A model generated the notes under the pieces. It was given only the letters and a program-made list of their open reading frames with translations. It made no database searches and was not told where the DNA came from. Positions 1 through 7,376 of a stretch of 14,273 nt of DNA are shown piece by piece. Every line of letters starts with the position of its first letter. The first letter of the stretch is position 1. The translations under genes were made by a program, and so were the position numbers. This DNA comes from Roseomonas sp. (GTDB taxonomy: Bacteria; Pseudomonadota; Alphaproteobacteria; Acetobacterales; Acetobacteraceae), in the NCBI GenBank assembly GCA_020249415.1, contig JADCFR010000284.1, positions 1 through 14,273 of the forward strand, given 5' to 3'.

Positions 1-44
1 ACACTCGCCGGAGCATCGCGTGTTTTCACTCGGCTGGATATGCA

Positions 45-1667
45 CTAGCTGCGCAGGCCGGGCGCCTCCTGACCGGTACGTGCGACATATTCCGTGTAGC
101 CTCCAGCGAAATCATGGATACCTTCTGGCGTCAATTCCAACACCCGATTGGAAAGTGCCGCCAGAAAATGCCGGTCGTGGGAGACGAAAAGCATGGTGCC
201 TTCATAGGCGGCCAAGGCGCTGATCAGCATTTCCTTGGTCGCCATATCAAGGTGATTGGTCGGCTCATCCAGCACCAGAAAATTGGGCGGATCATACAAC
301 ATCAGCGCCATGACCAGCCTGGCCTTCTCGCCGCCCGATAGCACGCGGCATTTCTTTTCCACCTCATCGCCGGAAAAGCCAAAACACCCAGCGAGGGCGC
401 GTAAGGAACCTTGGCCTGCGCGCGGAAAGGTGTTTTCCATGGTCTCAAAGATGCTGCGCTCACCATCCAATAATTCCATGGCATGCTGCGCGAAATAGCC
501 TAGTTTCACACTGCCGCCCAAAGTGACCGTGCCGGCATCGGGTTGCGTGAAGCCGGTCACCAGCTTCAGCAAGGTTGATTTGCCGGCACCATTAATGCCC
601 ATCACGCAACAGCGTTCCTTGCGCCGGATCAGGAAATCCAGGCCGTCATAAATCACGCGGTCACCGTATTTCTTCTGAATTTTTTTCAGATTGACGACAT
701 CATCACCGGAACGCGGCGCCGGCGGAAATTCGAACAATAGGGTCTGGCGCCGCTTGGGCGGTTCCACACGATCAATTTTTTCCAGCTTCTTGACCCGGCT
801 TTGCACCTGCGCCGCGTGAGAGGCACGCGCCTTGAACCTTTCGATGAATTTTATTTCCTTGGCCAGCATGGCTTGCTGCCGTTCGAATTGCGCCTGCTGC
901 TGCTTTTCATTCAGCGCGCGTTGCTGTTCATAAAACTCGTAATTACCCGCATAGGTGGTGAGCGAACCTGCATCGATTTCGATAATCTTATTGACGATCC
1001 GGTTCATGAATTCGCGGTCATGCGATGTCATCAGCAGCGCGCCATCATAAGCGAGAAGGAAATTCTCCAGCCAAATAAGGCTCTCCAAATCAAGATGGTT
1101 GCTCGGTTCGTCCAGAAGCATGACATCCGGCGCCATCAATAGAATGCGCGCCAAGGCCACGCGCATCTTCCAACCGCCAGACAGGGCGCCAACATCGCCT
1201 TCCATCATCTCCTGGCTGAAACTGAGCCCCGCCAGAACCTCCCGCGCGCGGCCTTCCAGCGCATAGCCGCCCAATTCCTCAAAGCGCGCCTGCACTTCCC
1301 CAAAGCGTTCGATCAAATGATCCATCTGATCGGCCTGCTCCGGATCACCAAGGGCGATTTCCAGCGCCTTCAATTCGGCTGCCACTTCGCTGATGGCGCC
1401 AGCGCCATCCATCACCTCGGCCACCGCACTACGCCCGGACATTTCCCCGACATCCTGGCTGAAGAAACCGATGCTGAGGCCCCTCTCGGCAATCACCAAA
1501 CCCTCATCGGGTTGTTCCTGCTGGGTCATCATGCGGAAAAGCGTCGTCTTGCCGGCACCATTCGGGCCGACCAGCCCGATTTTCTCGCCCCGTTGCAGTG
1601 CGGCAGATGCCTCGATGAAAAGGATCTGCCGACCGTTTTGCTTGCTGATGTTATCAAGGCGAATCAT
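45..1667 (-). CDS. ABC-F family ATPase, YheS-like (translation factor)
   Basis: A 540-residue soluble protein with two ABC ATPase domains and no membrane segments, which is the ABC-F layout. Domain 1 has Walker A GPNGAGKT (34-41), signature LSGGW (162-166), Walker B MLLDEP (183-188) and switch His in SHD (215-217). Domain 2 has Walker A GINGAGKS (357-364), LSGGE (443-447), LVLDEP (464-469) and SHD (496-498). The charged linker at about 240-315, with QSRVKKLEK, matches the P-site tRNA interaction motif region; the linker and the LSGGW signature look closer to YheS than to EttA, Uup or YbiT. Known ABC-F proteins bind the ribosomal E site and relieve stalled or mis-set translation; that role is inferred here. 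At 540 residues it lacks the roughly 90-residue C-terminal tail of E. coli YheS. The start is ATG. A TATAAG -10-like element lies 33-38 bases upstream (1700-1705) without a good -35. The family is certain; the subfamily less so. Confidence 0.93.
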   Translation of the reverse strand: MIRLDNISKQNGRQILFIEASAALQRGEKIGLVGPNGAGKTTLFRMMTQQEQPDEGLVIAERGLSIGFFSQDVGEMSGRSAVAEVMDGAGAISEVAAELKALEIALGDPEQADQMDHLIERFGEVQARFEELGGYALEGRAREVLAGLSFSQEMMEGDVGALSGGWKMRVALARILLMAPDVMLLDEPSNHLDLESLIWLENFLLAYDGALLMTSHDREFMNRIVNKIIEIDAGSLTTYAGNYEFYEQQRALNEKQQQAQFERQQAMLAKEIKFIERFKARASHAAQVQSRVKKLEKIDRVEPPKRRQTLLFEFPPAPRSGDDVVNLKKIQKKYGDRVIYDGLDFLIRRKERCCVMGINGAGKSTLLKLVTGFTQPDAGTVTLGGSVKLGYFAQHAMELLDGERSIFETMENTFPRAGQGSLRALAGCFGFSGDEVEKKCRVLSGGEKARLVMALMLYDPPNFLVLDEPTNHLDMATKEMLISALAAYEGTMLFVSHDRHFLAALSNRVLELTPEGIHDFAGGYTEYVARTGQEAPGLRS

Positions 1668-1750
1668 GAAGGCTCTGCGTTTCTGAAAGGGGCAGGCGCC
1701 TTATAGGGGGATTTCGCGTGAGGGCCAGACCGTCTCGCCCCCGGCAAAAT

Positions 1751-2725
1751 TCAGCTCGGTTCAATCCCCGCCGCGCGAATCAAGGGCTGCCACTTCGCCG
1801 CATCCGCAGCCAATTGCCTGGCAAAGGCGGCCTCTGTGCTCGGCCAGGCTTCCAACCCGCGACGCTGAAAATCCGCAATCACGCCCGGATCAGTCAAGGC
1901 AGCGCGGATCACCTCACCAAGCCGCGCGCGGATGGGCGCGGGCGTGCCGGCGGGCACGACAAAACCATCCCAATTCAGCACCTCAAAATTCGGCAGGCCG
2001 GCTTCGATCATGCTCGGCACATCGGGCAATTCACGCGCGCGGGTTTTGGTGGCGACACCCAAGGCGCGAATGGTGCCCGCCTGCACATGCGTCAACACCG
2101 TGCCCATGGGCGAAAAGCCAAAATCATGCTCACCCGCCACAAGCGCCAGCATTTGCGGCCCACCACCGCGATACGGCACCGGCACGGTGCGCGTGCCCGC
2201 GATATGGTCGAACAAAATGCCACAAAGATGCCCGGGCGAACCAACACCGCCTGTGCCAAAGCTGATCGTCTCGGGCCGCGCCTTGGCGGCGGCGATGATG
2301 TCAGCGACCGATCTGAAAGGCCGATTGGCGGGGCAGACCAGCACATTCACGGCGTTGAAGATGGTCGAAAGCGGCATCAGATCCGTCATGGGATCAAAGC
2401 CCATATTGCGCACCAAAGCGGGATTGACCGCGAGTGTGCCGATATTGGCCGAACCGATGGTATGCCCATCAGGTGCCGCGCGTGCGACTGCCTGCGCGCC
2501 GATATTGCCACCCGCGCCGGCGCGATTATCAATCACCACCGGCTGGCCCAAAGCTGCCTGCAAAACAGGCTGCATGATGCGCATCGCGGCATCCGAGGCG
2601 CCACCGGGCGGGAAGCCCAGGATGATCGTCACGGGCCGGCTGGGCGCCCAGGCCTGGGCCGAAGCGGCGCCAGGCTGGGCAAGAAGGCCGGCACCAAGAC
2701 CGGCGAGGAGGCTGCGTCTATTCAT
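1751..2725 (-). CDS. Bug/TctC-family tripartite tricarboxylate transporter substrate-binding protein
   Basis: A 324-residue periplasmic solute receptor of the Bug (TctC) family, which captures carboxylates or similar small organic anions for TTT-type uptake. The N-terminus MNRRSLLAGLGAGLL...ASAQA is an export signal with two arginines (Tat-like), likely cut near residue 23-25. Family hallmarks are RPVTIILGFPPGGASD (30-45), the VIDNRAGAGGNIG stretch (64-76), the second ligand loop FGTGGVGSPGH (156-166), and PVPYRGGGP (182-190). Length is normal for the family. I chose the ATG at 2725 over a TTG 30 bases upstream because it places the signal peptide at the N-terminus, although no strong ribosome binding site is visible. 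No TctA or TctB membrane partner is in the window, so it is an orphan receptor, as is common in Acetobacteraceae and Burkholderiales. It lies 63 bases downstream of the flavin oxidoreductase gene on the same strand and may be co-transcribed. The ligand cannot be read from sequence. Confidence 0.9.
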   Translation of the reverse strand: MNRRSLLAGLGAGLLAQPGAASAQAWAPSRPVTIILGFPPGGASDAAMRIMQPVLQAALGQPVVIDNRAGAGGNIGAQAVARAAPDGHTIGSANIGTLAVNPALVRNMGFDPMTDLMPLSTIFNAVNVLVCPANRPFRSVADIIAAAKARPETISFGTGGVGSPGHLCGILFDHIAGTRTVPVPYRGGGPQMLALVAGEHDFGFSPMGTVLTHVQAGTIRALGVATKTRARELPDVPSMIEAGLPNFEVLNWDGFVVPAGTPAPIRARLGEVIRAALTDPGVIADFQRRGLEAWPSTEAAFARQLAADAAKWQPLIRAAGIEPS

Positions 2726-2788
2726 GGACGAATGGTGCAGCAATTCCCGCGCCAATTCACCAAGAAAACGAAACGCCGATGGAAAAGC

Positions 2789-3958
2789 CTATCGCCGCCC
2801 AGCCGCCGCCATGATTTCCGAGCGGCGCTGAATGGCCCAGCCATAATTATCGGGCCACATCTTCGCACCCGGATCACACCCCAAGCTCTCGGCAGCTTTC
2901 AGCGTCCAGTAAGGATCATACATCAATTCACGCCCAACCGCGATCAGATCAGCGCGGCCTTCCTGCAAAATCGCCTCTGCCTGATCACCGGCGATGATCA
3001 CGCCAACGGCCATGGTGGCCACACCCGCATCACGCCGTACGCGTTCGGCATAGGGCACTTGGAAGCCTGGCGGGCGTTCTGCGCGGGTGCGCAGCGGTTG
3101 GCCTGAATCATTGGCACGGAAGGCAGGCGCGCCCGAAACGCCGCCGGCAGAACAATCCACCACATCCACACCGCGCGCCTTCAATTCCTTCGCCAGCGTA
3201 ACGGAATCATCCAGGCTCCAGCCCTCGGCCGGGCCATCAACGGCGGAGATGCGGAAAAACAACGGCAGATCGGCAGGCCAGGCGGCACGCACCGCTTCGG
3301 TCACTTCCAGGGCAAAGCGCATGCGCCCGGCAAGATCACCGCCATAGCGATCATTGCGCTTGTTCGAAATGGGCGAAAGGAAGGATTGAATGAGATACCC
3401 ATGCGCGCCATGGATTTCGAGTACGCGGAACCCTGCCTTGGCCGCGCGCACCGCAGTGGCGGCAAAAGCCTGCACGGTTTCCTCGATTTTCGCTTCCGTC
3501 ATCGCGGTCGGCGCATGCCAGCCAGGGCCGACCGGTTCCGCCGTGGGGCCGAAACATTCCCAAGGCGGCGAACCCGCCGCGGCATCTTCGGCACGCAGCG
3601 GCGTGCTGCCCTTCCAGGGCGGCTGCACGGAAGCCTTGCGCCCGGCATGGGCAATTTGAATGGCGGGCACAGACCCAAAGCCAATGATGGCATCCACGAT
3701 GGGGCGATAGGCTTCCACCTGCGCATCATTCCAAAGCCCACAGCAGCCATGGGTGATGCGCCCTTCTGGCGCCACTGCGGTTGCCTCGGTAAAAATCAGC
3801 CCCGCACGGCCCCGTGCCACTGCTGTCAGATGTGAAAAGTGAAAACCATTCGCCAGCCCATCCTTGGCCGAATACATGCACAGCGGCGAAAGGGCGACGC
3901 GATTGGGTAGCGTCACGGACCGCAGCGTGATGGGGGTGAAGAGCAGAGGCATGGACAT
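2789..3958 (-). CDS. NADH:flavin oxidoreductase, old yellow enzyme family (YqjM-like)
   Basis: A 389-residue FMN-dependent TIM-barrel ene-reductase that would reduce activated C=C bonds (enones, maleimide-type compounds) with NAD(P)H. The N-terminal SPLCMYSA (24-31) gives Cys27 and Tyr29, matching the flavin-tuning Cys26/Tyr28 of the thermophilic-like YqjM class. QIAHAGRK (101-108) and the catalytic pair in HGAHGYL (His183, His186) follow, then NDRYGG (202-207), FFRIS (234-238) and the phosphate-binding VGRELMYDP (341-349). The length is somewhat longer than B. subtilis YqjM, within the range of related alphaproteobacterial proteins. The ATG at 3958 is preferred over a TTG at 3985: AAGGA lies 8 bases upstream of it and the protein then starts right before the barrel (MSMPLLF). 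An upstream TTGACG (4012-4017) has no acceptable -10. The natural substrate is unknown. The next gene downstream is a Bug receptor, which hints at uptake and reduction of an organic acid, but this is only inference. Confidence 0.92.
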   Translation of the reverse strand: MSMPLLFTPITLRSVTLPNRVALSPLCMYSAKDGLANGFHFSHLTAVARGRAGLIFTEATAVAPEGRITHGCCGLWNDAQVEAYRPIVDAIIGFGSVPAIQIAHAGRKASVQPPWKGSTPLRAEDAAAGSPPWECFGPTAEPVGPGWHAPTAMTEAKIEETVQAFAATAVRAAKAGFRVLEIHGAHGYLIQSFLSPISNKRNDRYGGDLAGRMRFALEVTEAVRAAWPADLPLFFRISAVDGPAEGWSLDDSVTLAKELKARGVDVVDCSAGGVSGAPAFRANDSGQPLRTRAERPPGFQVPYAERVRRDAGVATMAVGVIIAGDQAEAILQEGRADLIAVGRELMYDPYWTLKAAESLGCDPGAKMWPDNYGWAIQRRSEIMAAAGRR

Positions 3959-4068
3959 GCTGGGCTTCCTTGAGAAGAACTTCAAAGCTAGTCTCGCCGC
4001 TCAAGGCCGGGCGTCAAGCCTTGCCGGATGGGATGGGCGCCGTTGATCCGCGCGCCGATGTGAAGCCT

Positions 4069-4869
4069 TCAGGGCGCCGGCAAAAGCGCATCCGTGCGCC
4101 CCATCAGGCGATAGGCAACCAGCCCCAGCCATTCGCGAAACCCCCATTCGAATTGACCAAGGCGCTCAGGGAAGGGCGCGTCATAAAGTGCGGCGAAGCC
4201 ATGACCGGTGCGATAATTCACCGGCCAGGCAATGATGTTGGACCAGCCCGCCTGGCGGAATACGCCCATACTGCGCGGCATATGGCTGGCGGAGGTGATC
4301 AGCAGCCACACCTCATCTGGTTTGGGCTGCACCAGCTCCCGCGTCAGTACCGCGTTCTGATGTGTGTTGCGCGCGGCATTTTCATAAATCACGCGCGGGC
4401 CCGAAAGGCCGAGGCTTTCGAAGAATTGCCGCGCCACATCGGCTTCCGTCAGGCCGCCATGGACCAAGGAGCCCTGGCCACCGGTGAAGACGATGCGCGC
4501 CTCGGGAAAGCGGCGCGCCAGGGCCACTGCTTCCGTCATCCGTTCCGCCGCGCCATTGATGGCGGGGATGCCGCGCGCTTGGGTAATGTTCTGATCCACC
4601 GCGCCGCCCAATACCACAATGCCATCCACGCGCGCGGGTGCCTCGGCCGGGCGCGGGAAACGGTCTTCCAGCGGCAGCAGAATGAATTGGCTGATCGGTG
4701 TCGCGATCAGCAGGAAGAAGAAGGCAAGGCAAGCCAAAACCAGCCAGCGCCCAAAGCGACGACCACGCCAGATCAACGCAAGCCCGATGGCGCCAAGCAG
4801 CAATGCGAAGTGGCCTGGCCGCGCCGGGAACCAGATAATCTTCGAAATGATGTAGGCGAAATCGGTCAT
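4069..4869 (-). CDS. YdcF/ElyC-family (DUF218) membrane protein
   Basis: A 266-residue protein with two N-terminal transmembrane helices (about 19-35 and 41-60) followed by a DUF218/YdcF domain. Family motifs seen: DGIVVLGG (82-89), the FTGGQG loop (128-133), the conserved NARNT-type motif as ENAARNT (163-169), and TSASHMPRS (192-200). In E. coli, ElyC (YcbC) affects peptidoglycan and lipid-carrier metabolism and SanA affects envelope permeability; the reaction of this family member is not known. The domain probably faces the periplasm. I chose the ATG at 4869 over a TTG at 4881 because a good -35 (TTGACA) at 4919-4924 would start transcription near 4889, leaving a short leader before this ATG. 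It follows the MarR gene by 96 bases on the same strand but appears to have its own promoter. The family call is firm; the biological role is open. Confidence 0.88.
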   Translation of the reverse strand: MTDFAYIISKIIWFPARPGHFALLLGAIGLALIWRGRRFGRWLVLACLAFFFLLIATPISQFILLPLEDRFPRPAEAPARVDGIVVLGGAVDQNITQARGIPAINGAAERMTEAVALARRFPEARIVFTGGQGSLVHGGLTEADVARQFFESLGLSGPRVIYENAARNTHQNAVLTRELVQPKPDEVWLLITSASHMPRSMGVFRQAGWSNIIAWPVNYRTGHGFAALYDAPFPERLGQFEWGFREWLGLVAYRLMGRTDALLPAP

Positions 4870-4895
4870 GACCAGGCCCAAGGCGCGCGCGCTGA

Positions 4896-4924
4896 GGCAA
4901 AGCAGCGCGGCGCGGGCCTGTCAA
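4896..4924 (-). promoter_or_regulatory. Candidate sigma-70 promoter of the YdcF-family gene
   Basis: A perfect -35 hexamer TTGACA (4924-4919) is followed, after a 17-base spacer, by TTTGCC (4901-4896). The -10 is poor by the E. coli consensus. A strong -35 with a weak GC-rich -10 is typical of alphaproteobacterial promoters. The expected start of transcription, near 4889, lies about 20 bases before the chosen ATG at 4869. Prediction by eye only. Confidence 0.4.
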
Positions 4925-4965
4925 GCGAAGCGGTGCCGGGTTTTATACCGACGCCGCTGAGGCGG

Positions 4966-5346
4966 TTACTTGCGACCGTTTTCGGCCTTCGCCGCTTCAT
5001 TCACCCGCTGTTCCGCAGCCAGGATGGTATTGCGCAATTCCCGCATGAAGGCATTGCCCTTCGGCGTGCGCTGCACCAGCACGGACCGACGATCTGAAGG
5101 ATCGGCCTTGCGCCGCGCCAAATCGTGATCCCCCAGACGGTCCAGCGCGCGGGTGATGGCGGGCTTAGAGACGTTGAGCTTCGCGGCCAGGCCGCGCACC
5201 GTATGTGGGCCATCGGTCAGGTAGCTGATCAGCATCACGCCAAGCTGACGGGATGAGAGATCAGTGCCATCGCGACGCACCAGCGTGACGATGGTTTCCT
5301 GTAGGACCCGGATCATATGTTCCGAACCATTGTTGTTATTGGCCAT
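4966..5346 (-). CDS. MarR-family transcriptional regulator
   Basis: A 126-residue winged-helix regulator. The helix-turn-helix lies at about 48-71 (TVRGLAAKLNVSKPAITRALDRL) and the wing carries the family signature as ADPSDRRSVLV (81-91), with DxxDRR present. The C-terminal helix (about 98-118) would form the dimer interface together with residues 10-25. I chose the ATG at 5346, which has AGGA 8 bases upstream. An alternative ATG at 5439 would add 31 basic, low-complexity residues, has no ribosome binding site and lies next to the upstream gene, but it cannot be excluded because 126 residues is short for MarR proteins (usually about 140-160). The short N-terminus has a run of four Asn. No effector gene sits divergent to it: its neighbours on both sides point the same way (aminopeptidase upstream, YdcF-like downstream), so the target and ligand are unknown. 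Confidence 0.87.
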   Translation of the reverse strand: MANNNNGSEHMIRVLQETIVTLVRRDGTDLSSRQLGVMLISYLTDGPHTVRGLAAKLNVSKPAITRALDRLGDHDLARRKADPSDRRSVLVQRTPKGNAFMRELRNTILAAEQRVNEAAKAENGRK

Positions 5347-5430
5347 GGTGGTTTTCCTTTTCGTGCGACAGGTTTGGGCTGCTGGAGCCCCATGTTTCTT
5401 GAAGGCAGGCGAATGCCCGTTGACCTTTTT

Positions 5431-5463
5431 TGGTGTCATGTAACGGTGTCAAGAAAATGTCAT
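5431..5463 (-). repeat. Three spaced TGACA elements upstream of the MarR gene
   Basis: On the minus strand, in the leader between the aminopeptidase stop and the MarR start, TGACA occurs three times in about 30 bases. The last two are the identical 7-mer TGACACC, 13 bases apart, and the first TGACA lies 11 bases before the second. The middle copy forms TTGACA, which could also be a -35 (5447-5452) but has no convincing -10 at 16-18 bases. These could be operator half-sites for autoregulation by the MarR protein, or chance. Confidence 0.25.
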
Positions 5464-5464
5464 A

Positions 5465-6832
5465 TCACAATCCCTTCTTGAAATCGTGTAACATTTTGAA
5501 AATGGCACGCGCCCCCTGGGCCTCGCCGCCTTCCGGTCGGCCTGGGCGCGTCGTGTCATTCCAGGCATAGACATCAAGATGCGCCCAAGGCTGGCTCTGG
5601 GGCACAAATCGGCGCAGGAAAAGGGCCGCAGTGACCGCGCCTGCCATTGGTTTTGTTGAGATATTGGAAAGATCGGCGTAAGGGCTATCCAGCCAGGAAT
5701 CATAACCTTCATGCAGCGGCAGGCGCCAAAGCGGGTCCTGCACCGCCATGCCAGCGCTCAAAAATTTTTCCGATAAAGCATCATCATTGCAGAACAAGGC
5801 CGGCAGGTCGGGGCCGAGCGCGACCCGCGCCGCCCCTGTCAATGTGGCTGCATCCAGGATCATCGCGGGGTTATGTTCGGCAGCAAATTGTAACAGATCG
5901 CACAAGACCAGCCTTCCTTCGGCATCTGTATTGCCGATTTCAACCCTGAGTCCTTTGCGCGTGCGCAAAACATCCATGGGCCGCATCGCCGAGCCGGAAA
6001 TGGCGTTTTCCACCGCGCCGATCAGTACCAGAAGCCGGAGCGGCAGCCGGGCGCGCATGACCATTTCCGCGACGGCCAGCATTACCGCCGCACCGCCCAT
6101 ATCCTTTTTCATGCGGAGCATGGAAGCTGAGGGCTTCAGATCCAGGCCGCCCGTATCAAAGCACACGCCCTTGCCGCAGAGCGCAATCAGCGGGCCATCG
6201 GCAGCGCCCTCCCAGCGCAGCACCGCCAGGTGTGGCGCGCGCGGGCTGCCGGCGCCGACGGCGGCCATGCAGGGAAAACCTTCTTCCAGCGCTGGGCCTG
6301 CAATGATTTCGGCGCTGCCACCATGTCTTGCGGCCAGTGCCGCGGCCGCTTCCGCCAGTGCCTGCGGGCCCAACTCAGCGGCTGGCATATTGATCAAGTC
6401 GCGCGCTGCACAAATGGCCTCAGCGATCATCACGGCCTGCTCCGTGCCAGGCGGCGGGATCAGTTCAGCGCAAGGGTGATCTTGCTGCTTGTGGCGCAAC
6501 CAACGATAGGCACCAAGCCGCCACCCCAAGACCGCTGCGGAGGGATCAGCGCCAGTCCCAACAAGATGCCATCTTGTGCCTGCTGGCAGGGCAAAAGGCG
6601 CTGCGCCGAAATGCCATGGCGAAGCTTCAGCACCCACCCCAATCACCGCGCCGTCAAGGCCGTTCATGCCAGGAATCAAGGCCATCTCTCCAGGCTTTGC
6701 CTTGAAACCACAAGCGCGCAGAAAGGCCGCGGACGGCGCCCCGAGTTGTTCCAAAAACCGTGGCAGGTCAGACGCGGTTACCGCGTGCAGCGGCGCGGAT
6801 GCGGTATTTCGGGCTGGCGCGTGAGCCGCCAT
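5465..6832 (-). CDS. Leucyl aminopeptidase (peptidase M17 family)
   Basis: A 455-residue cytoplasmic di-metal aminopeptidase that releases N-terminal residues from peptides. The catalytic domain is complete. The signature NTDAEGRL lies at 301-308, and the ligand set Lys221, Asp226, Asp244, Asp303 and Glu305 with catalytic Lys233 and Arg307 has exactly the spacing of E. coli PepA (Lys270, Asp275, Asp293, Asp352, Glu354, Lys282, Arg356). The N-terminal domain is shorter than that of PepA (503 residues), so this belongs to the shorter leucyl aminopeptidase/PepB-like branch common in alphaproteobacteria; loss of PepA-type DNA binding is possible. The ATG at 6832 is preferred: GGAGA lies 5 bases upstream, and the nearby TTG (6844) overlaps that ribosome binding site. 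A 9-bp palindrome lies 54-76 bases upstream of the start and may be regulatory. The MarR gene is 118 bases downstream on the same strand. Confidence 0.94.
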   Translation of the reverse strand: MAAHAPARNTASAPLHAVTASDLPRFLEQLGAPSAAFLRACGFKAKPGEMALIPGMNGLDGAVIGVGAEASPWHFGAAPFALPAGTRWHLVGTGADPSAAVLGWRLGAYRWLRHKQQDHPCAELIPPPGTEQAVMIAEAICAARDLINMPAAELGPQALAEAAAALAARHGGSAEIIAGPALEEGFPCMAAVGAGSPRAPHLAVLRWEGAADGPLIALCGKGVCFDTGGLDLKPSASMLRMKKDMGGAAVMLAVAEMVMRARLPLRLLVLIGAVENAISGSAMRPMDVLRTRKGLRVEIGNTDAEGRLVLCDLLQFAAEHNPAMILDAATLTGAARVALGPDLPALFCNDDALSEKFLSAGMAVQDPLWRLPLHEGYDSWLDSPYADLSNISTKPMAGAVTAALFLRRFVPQSQPWAHLDVYAWNDTTRPGRPEGGEAQGARAIFKMLHDFKKGL

Positions 6833-7376
6833 ATCATTCTCCAATCGCCAAGCCTGCGCCGCAGCACAGAAGGAAAGCGATGCTTATCTGCGCCTTACGG
6901 GCGCAGATTACAAATCCAGTACCGTGAACGGGAGAGGCAGGGTAGTACGTTACAATAAATAAATGATAAACATTCACGCCGAAATCGGAAGCTGCCGGGC
7001 GACATACCTCAACTTAGACCTCTGATAATGATATATTCATCTCAAATGCGGATGTATCGATCCGTTTAATGAGAATTTGGTTTATACAGTAATAGTTGCG
7101 TTAATAAAATAAAATACGGGTGCTGCGGCTTTCCATCTCTCCAGGCGCTTGATGGCAACGAGTCGCCCTATCCTGGCTTCGCTTCGATCGCACGCCTCAT
7201 TTGCGCATGATGGCCCTATCGTTGCAAAACATAAAAACTCAGATTGGCCGAAAGCGTATCTGAAACGAGCGATGATGCCCTATTTCAGGCATTCATCAGC
7301 CAGTCAATAAAATCAGAGGTTGTGGTCTGCGCCATTCCCTCCCCCAAAAGCGGCAGGAATGGTATCCAAATTTACC
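6833..7376. other. Gene-free block with an AT-rich core
   Basis: About 540 bases between the aminopeptidase start and the stop of the small lipoprotein gene. No ORF here has coding character or recognisable homology. The core is strikingly AT-rich for this genome: I counted 60 G/C in 6951-7120 (35%) and 30 in 7011-7110 (30%), while the genes around are clearly above 60%. It holds the palindrome at 6886-6908, a weak 5-bp hairpin CGGAT/ATCCG at 7049-7064, and GATAATGATA at 7024-7033. A 16-codon ATG frame on the minus strand (7292-7342) follows a GGAGG only two bases before its ATG and is probably not a gene. No tRNA cloverleaf, terminal inverted repeats or transposase remnant could be made out. 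Confidence 0.6.
6886..6908. promoter_or_regulatory. Perfect 9-bp inverted repeat upstream of the aminopeptidase gene
   Basis: The arms are ATCTGCGCC (6886-6894) and GGCGCAGAT (6900-6908), separated by the 5-base loop TTACG. It is not an intrinsic terminator, since neither strand has a T-tract after the stem. On the minus strand a TTGTAA at 6908-6913 begins just at its edge and AGATAA follows 18 bases later, so it would occupy the spacer of a possible promoter for the aminopeptidase gene. That position suits an operator or an RNA hairpin in the leader. The repeat is seen directly; its function is inference. Confidence 0.5.

Noticed and set aside
1-44. Left edge of the window
   Set aside because: Too short to hold a recognisable gene end, RNA or terminator; nothing supported.
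1718-3106. Plus-strand open frame of 462 codons opposite the Bug receptor and the flavin oxidoreductase
   Set aside because: Its product is rich in Arg, His and Gly with no domain, and it runs antisense through two well-recognised genes. It is a by-product of high-GC third positions.
4012-4017. TTGACG as a -35 for the flavin oxidoreductase gene
   Set aside because: No -10-like hexamer at 16-18 bases (AGACTA or GACTAG only).
4958-4972. CCGC/GCGG hairpin at the end of the MarR gene as a terminator
   Set aside because: Only a 4-bp stem and no T-tract on either strand.
3970-5097. Plus-strand open frame of 375 codons opposite the YdcF-like and MarR genes
   Set aside because: Low-complexity basic translation, antisense to two genes with clear family motifs; a shadow frame.
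7049-7064. CGGAT/ATCCG hairpin in the AT-rich block as a terminator
   Set aside because: Only 5 bp, no solid T-tract and no gene ending nearby in the matching direction.
7292-7342. 16-codon minus-strand frame (MAQTTTSDFIDWLMNA) after the lipoprotein gene
   Set aside because: Too short to judge; the GGAGG lies only two bases before the ATG, and no family is recognisable. It could be a decayed gene end, but nothing upstream supports this.
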